Assembly: GCA_946540075.1 (NCBI GenBank)
Contig: CAMNHZ010000004.1
Coordinates: forward strand, 1 to 31,902
From: an uncultured Bacillota bacterium
GTDB lineage: Bacteria > Bacillota_I > Bacilli_A > RF39 > UBA660
DNA: 31,902 nt
Reading direction: 5' to 3'
The notes beneath the pieces are model-generated. The model saw nothing but the letters and a program-made list of their open reading frames with translations. It was not told the origin of the DNA and made no database searches. Positions 30,298 to 31,902 of this stretch are shown here, one piece after another. Position numbers and translations under genes: made by a program. Each line of letters starts with the position of its first letter. The first letter of the stretch is position 1.

Positions 30298-30323
30298 GTA
30301 AAGAAAGTATTTGAACAAGTAAA

Positions 30324-30399
30324 TGGTGGCTCCAGGCGGAATCGAACCACCGACACCGAGATTTTCAGTCTCGTGCTCTACCTACTGAGCTATAGAGCC
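30324..30399 (-). tRNA. tRNA-Phe (anticodon GAA)
   Basis: 76 bases with CCA. Acceptor GGCTCTA/TGGAGCC, anticodon arm CGAGA-CTGAAAA-TCTCG, T-loop GGTTCGATTCC. Confidence 0.96.
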
Positions 30400-30408
30400 A
30401 TAAATAAA

Positions 30409-30484
30409 TGGCGGTCCCGACGAGAATCGAACTCGCGATCTTCTGCGTGACAGGCAGACGTGATAACCGCTACACCACGGGACC
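30409..30484 (-). tRNA. tRNA-Asp (anticodon GTC)
   Basis: 76 bases with CCA. Acceptor GGTCCCG/CGGGACC, discriminator G, anticodon arm TCTGC-CTGTCAC-GCAGA. Confidence 0.96.
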
Positions 30485-30489
30485 AAATA

Positions 30490-30564
<75 letters not shown>

Positions 30565-30580
30565 ATATCAAAAAACATTA

Positions 30581-30671
30581 TGGCGGAGAAAGAGGGATTC
30601 GAACCCCCGCGCCGTCGCCGACCTCCCGGTTTTCAAGACCGGTCCCTTCAACCAGACTTGGGTATTTCTCC
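30581..30671 (-). tRNA. tRNA-Ser (anticodon TGA)
   Basis: 91 bases with CCA and a long variable arm (GGTCGGCGACGGC region). Acceptor GGAGAAA/TTTCTCC, anticodon arm CCGGT-CTTGAAA-ACCGG. First tRNA of the operon. Confidence 0.95.
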
Positions 30672-30708
30672 ATCCAATATAATATATGCCTAACCAGACA
30701 ACGAAATG

Positions 30709-30738
30709 ATTATAACATAACAATAAGTAAAAAGTCAA
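30709..30738 (-). promoter_or_regulatory. Promoter of the five-tRNA operon
   Basis: TTGACT (30733-30738), 18 bases, TATAAT (30709-30714) with TG one base upstream, minus strand, about 38 bases before tRNA-Ser. The rest of 30672-30817 is AT-rich with no gene seen. Confidence 0.7.
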
Positions 30739-30817
30739 CAATTTCGATGATTTTTATTTTTATTTTTAACAAAATATAATTTCATTATTCCTTATCATTA
30801 TTTCTATAAAAGAAAAA

Positions 30818-30837
30818 ATCAATCATTACTGATTGAT
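30818..30837 (-). terminator. Terminator of tRNA-Leu
   Basis: 8-bp stem ATCAATCA/TGATTGAT with a 4-base loop, then TTTTTTCTTTT on the minus strand. A second hairpin GTTCGA/TCGAAC (30850-30866) lies between it and the tRNA and may guide 3' processing. Confidence 0.8.
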
Positions 30838-30877
30838 ATTTATCTAAAAGTTCGATCAACTCGAACAATCTTTTTAA

Positions 30878-30966
30878 TGGTGCCTAAGGCCGGACTTGAA
30901 CCGGCATGAAGTATGACCTTCGCAGGATTTTAAGTCCTGTGCGTCTACCAATTCCGCCACTCAGGC
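30878..30966 (-). tRNA. tRNA-Leu (anticodon TAA)
   Basis: 89 bases with CCA and a long variable arm. Acceptor GCCTGAG/CTTAGGC, anticodon arm CAGGA-CTTAAAA-TCCTG, T-loop GGTTCAAGTCC. Transcribed alone from the promoter at 30988-31016. Confidence 0.95.
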
Positions 30967-30987
30967 AGTTCCATCAAGACATAAATA

Positions 30988-31016
30988 ATTATATAACAAA
31001 AAAAGCATTTTGACAA
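30988..31016 (-). promoter_or_regulatory. tRNA-Leu promoter nested in the hdeD-like terminator
   Basis: TTGTCA (31011-31016), 17 bases, TATAAT (30988-30993), minus strand. The -35 is in the loop of the hairpin at 30997-31027. Confidence 0.7.
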
Positions 31017-31027
31017 TACTTTTTTTG
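30997..31027 (-). terminator. Terminator of the HdeD-like gene
   Basis: About 13-bp A/T-rich stem CAAAAAAAGUAUU/AAUGCUUUUUUUG with one G-U pair and a 5-base loop on the minus strand. Confidence 0.65.
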
Positions 31028-31063
31028 TTTTTTCTAAATATTTATTATTTAAAAACCTTTTTA

Positions 31064-31675
31064 TTATTTTTCTTCATTACTTTTTTCTTCTACTATTTCT
31101 GCATCTAAAACATTATTATCACTCTTTTTATCCTTATTATCTGCCATATTTGCTTTCAATATAAGAGAATTAATTAAATCAAGTGATGAATAAATTATAA
31201 TAAATAATCCTATTAACTTAGTTATTACAATTGCTCCTTTAAAAGGATTTATAGCTAGAACTATACCACATATAAGTGTTATTAAAGATATTATAAATGA
31301 ATAAAGCCAACGACTATTAGAATATTCTTTTAAAATTAATGAATATCTTAATTTTATGGAACTATTTATTATAAATACTACCCCTAGTATAAATGGTACA
31401 ATTGATACAATAACAGAAGGATATAGTATTATACAAACTCCAACAATCATACTAATAACACCATATACACAATCAACAACATTAGATTTGTTATCTTTGC
31501 TTATCAAATATCGAGTGAAAGATGAAAAGCCTAAAATGATTAAACTTATACCTATCACATAAGATATAGTAACAATTGTTACCTCTGGTCTAATAAATAA
31601 AAATAATCCAACTATCAAAAGAAATAATGAATATATAATAAATACCAATAAAGGATTCTTTTGTTTTAACAACAT
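31064..31675 (-). CDS. HdeD/DUF308-like membrane protein
   Basis: 203 residues with six hydrophobic helices in three pairs (about 9-28 and 32-52, 68-88 and 90-108, 122-142 and 147-170). Each pair shows the DUF308 repeat pattern: a helix, a short IRPEVTIVTISYVIGISLII or LYPSVIVSIVPFILGVVFII or INPFKGAIVITKLIGLFIII segment, then another helix. The C-terminal 30 residues are a charged cytoplasmic tail (NKDKKSDNNVLDAEIVEEKS). E. coli HdeD is tied to acid resistance, but most members have no known role. AGGTGATTAAAT precedes the ATG. It sits alone between tRNA-Lys and tRNA-Leu. Confidence 0.88.
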   Translation of the reverse strand: MLLKQKNPLLVFIIYSLFLLIVGLFLFIRPEVTIVTISYVIGISLIILGFSSFTRYLISKDNKSNVVDCVYGVISMIVGVCIILYPSVIVSIVPFILGVVFIINSSIKLRYSLILKEYSNSRWLYSFIISLITLICGIVLAINPFKGAIVITKLIGLFIIIYSSLDLINSLILKANMADNKDKKSDNNVLDAEIVEEKSNEEK

Positions 31676-31732
31676 ATTTAATCACCTACCATTACAATTG
31701 TAACATTAATTACTAAAAAAATAAATAAAAAA

Positions 31733-31753
31733 AATCATTGACTAGCAATGATT
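31733..31753 (-). terminator. Terminator of the Lys/Gln tRNA operon
   Basis: 8-bp stem AATCATTG/CAATGATT, 5-base loop, then eight T on the minus strand. Confidence 0.85.
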
Positions 31754-31763
31754 GAATTTCAAA

Positions 31764-31839
31764 TGGTGTCCCGTACAGAATTCGAATCTGTGACCCTTTG
31801 ATTAAAAGTCAAATGCTCTACCTGCTGAGCTAACGGGAC
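31764..31839 (-). tRNA. tRNA-Lys (anticodon TTT)
   Basis: 76 bases with CCA. Acceptor GTCCCGT/ACGGGAC, anticodon arm TTTGA-CTTTTAA-TCAAA. Confidence 0.96.
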
Positions 31840-31847
31840 ATAAATAG

Positions 31848-31902
31848 TGGCTGCCTCGGCTAGATTCGAACTAGCGCATGCCACAGTCAAAGTGTGGTGC
31901 CT
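31848..31902 (-). tRNA. tRNA-Gln (anticodon TTG), 3' part only
   Basis: The 3' 55 bases are present: anticodon arm CCACA-CTTTGAC-TGTGG, T-arm GCTAG-TTCGAAT-CTAGC, acceptor CGAGGCA, discriminator G and CCA. The 5' acceptor and most of the D-arm lie beyond the window. The Gln identity also fits the expected U1-A72 pair. Confidence 0.88.

Overview
The window is AT-rich, densely packed bacterial chromosome. The gene set points to a low-GC Firmicutes/Bacilli-type organism near the Mollicutes or Erysipelotrichia-like gut lineages: the cdd-era-yqzL-recO-glyS synteny of Bacillus, YqeG/YqeH, SufU-type Fe-S assembly, SpoVS, a T-box leader and an L20-type attenuator. UGA is used as a stop codon (for example 8186-8188 and 10080-10082), so this is not the Mycoplasma code. 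Most genes lie on the minus strand. Several short intergenic gaps carry a recognisable TTGaca-N17-TATAAT promoter and a U-tailed hairpin. No prophage, insertion sequence or CRISPR array was seen.

Layout: 1-427 is the start of a truncated membrane-protein gene that overlaps the end of ftsK (420-2618). Next come a small DUF5684-like membrane protein on the plus strand, topA, a YfcC-like transporter with a strange lysine-rich loop, a plus-strand radical SAM enzyme and a HerA-like ATPase. 10080-12100 holds yqeH, yqeG and a HAD-type nucleotidase-like gene. 12190-14094 is an alternative sigma factor followed by a Fic protein whose catalytic His is Gln. 14212-15700 is the infC-rpmI-rplT operon with a terminator/antiterminator leader, an ATC start for infC and an L20 fused to a Rho_N-like domain. 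15710-20823 is the cdd-era-yqzL-recO-glyS neighbourhood, with a divergent PAP2 gene and a 25-residue-repeat protein inserted, and a very short T-box leader in front of glyS.

20883-24327 holds a tail-anchored acidic protein, ferredoxin, rluB, two divergent XRE regulators with palindromic sites between them, a short SSB and a lipoprotein. 24339-30093 is a sulfur and thiol cluster: sufB, an unknown 308-residue protein, sufU, spoVS, a thioredoxin-CcdA fusion, a small thioredoxin and a cysteine desulfurase. sufC and sufD are absent. 30221-31902 is a tRNA region (Pro, Phe, Asp, fMet, Ser; Leu; Lys; partial Gln), interrupted by a HdeD-like membrane protein gene.

The strongest candidates for something new are the sigma factor/degenerate Fic pair, the Lys-Thr-Ala-rich additions to two unrelated proteins (YfcC loop and L20 tail), the 16-bp hairpin over the spoVS ribosome binding site, and the unknown gene next to sufU. 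All functional statements are from reading motifs and context; no database search was run.
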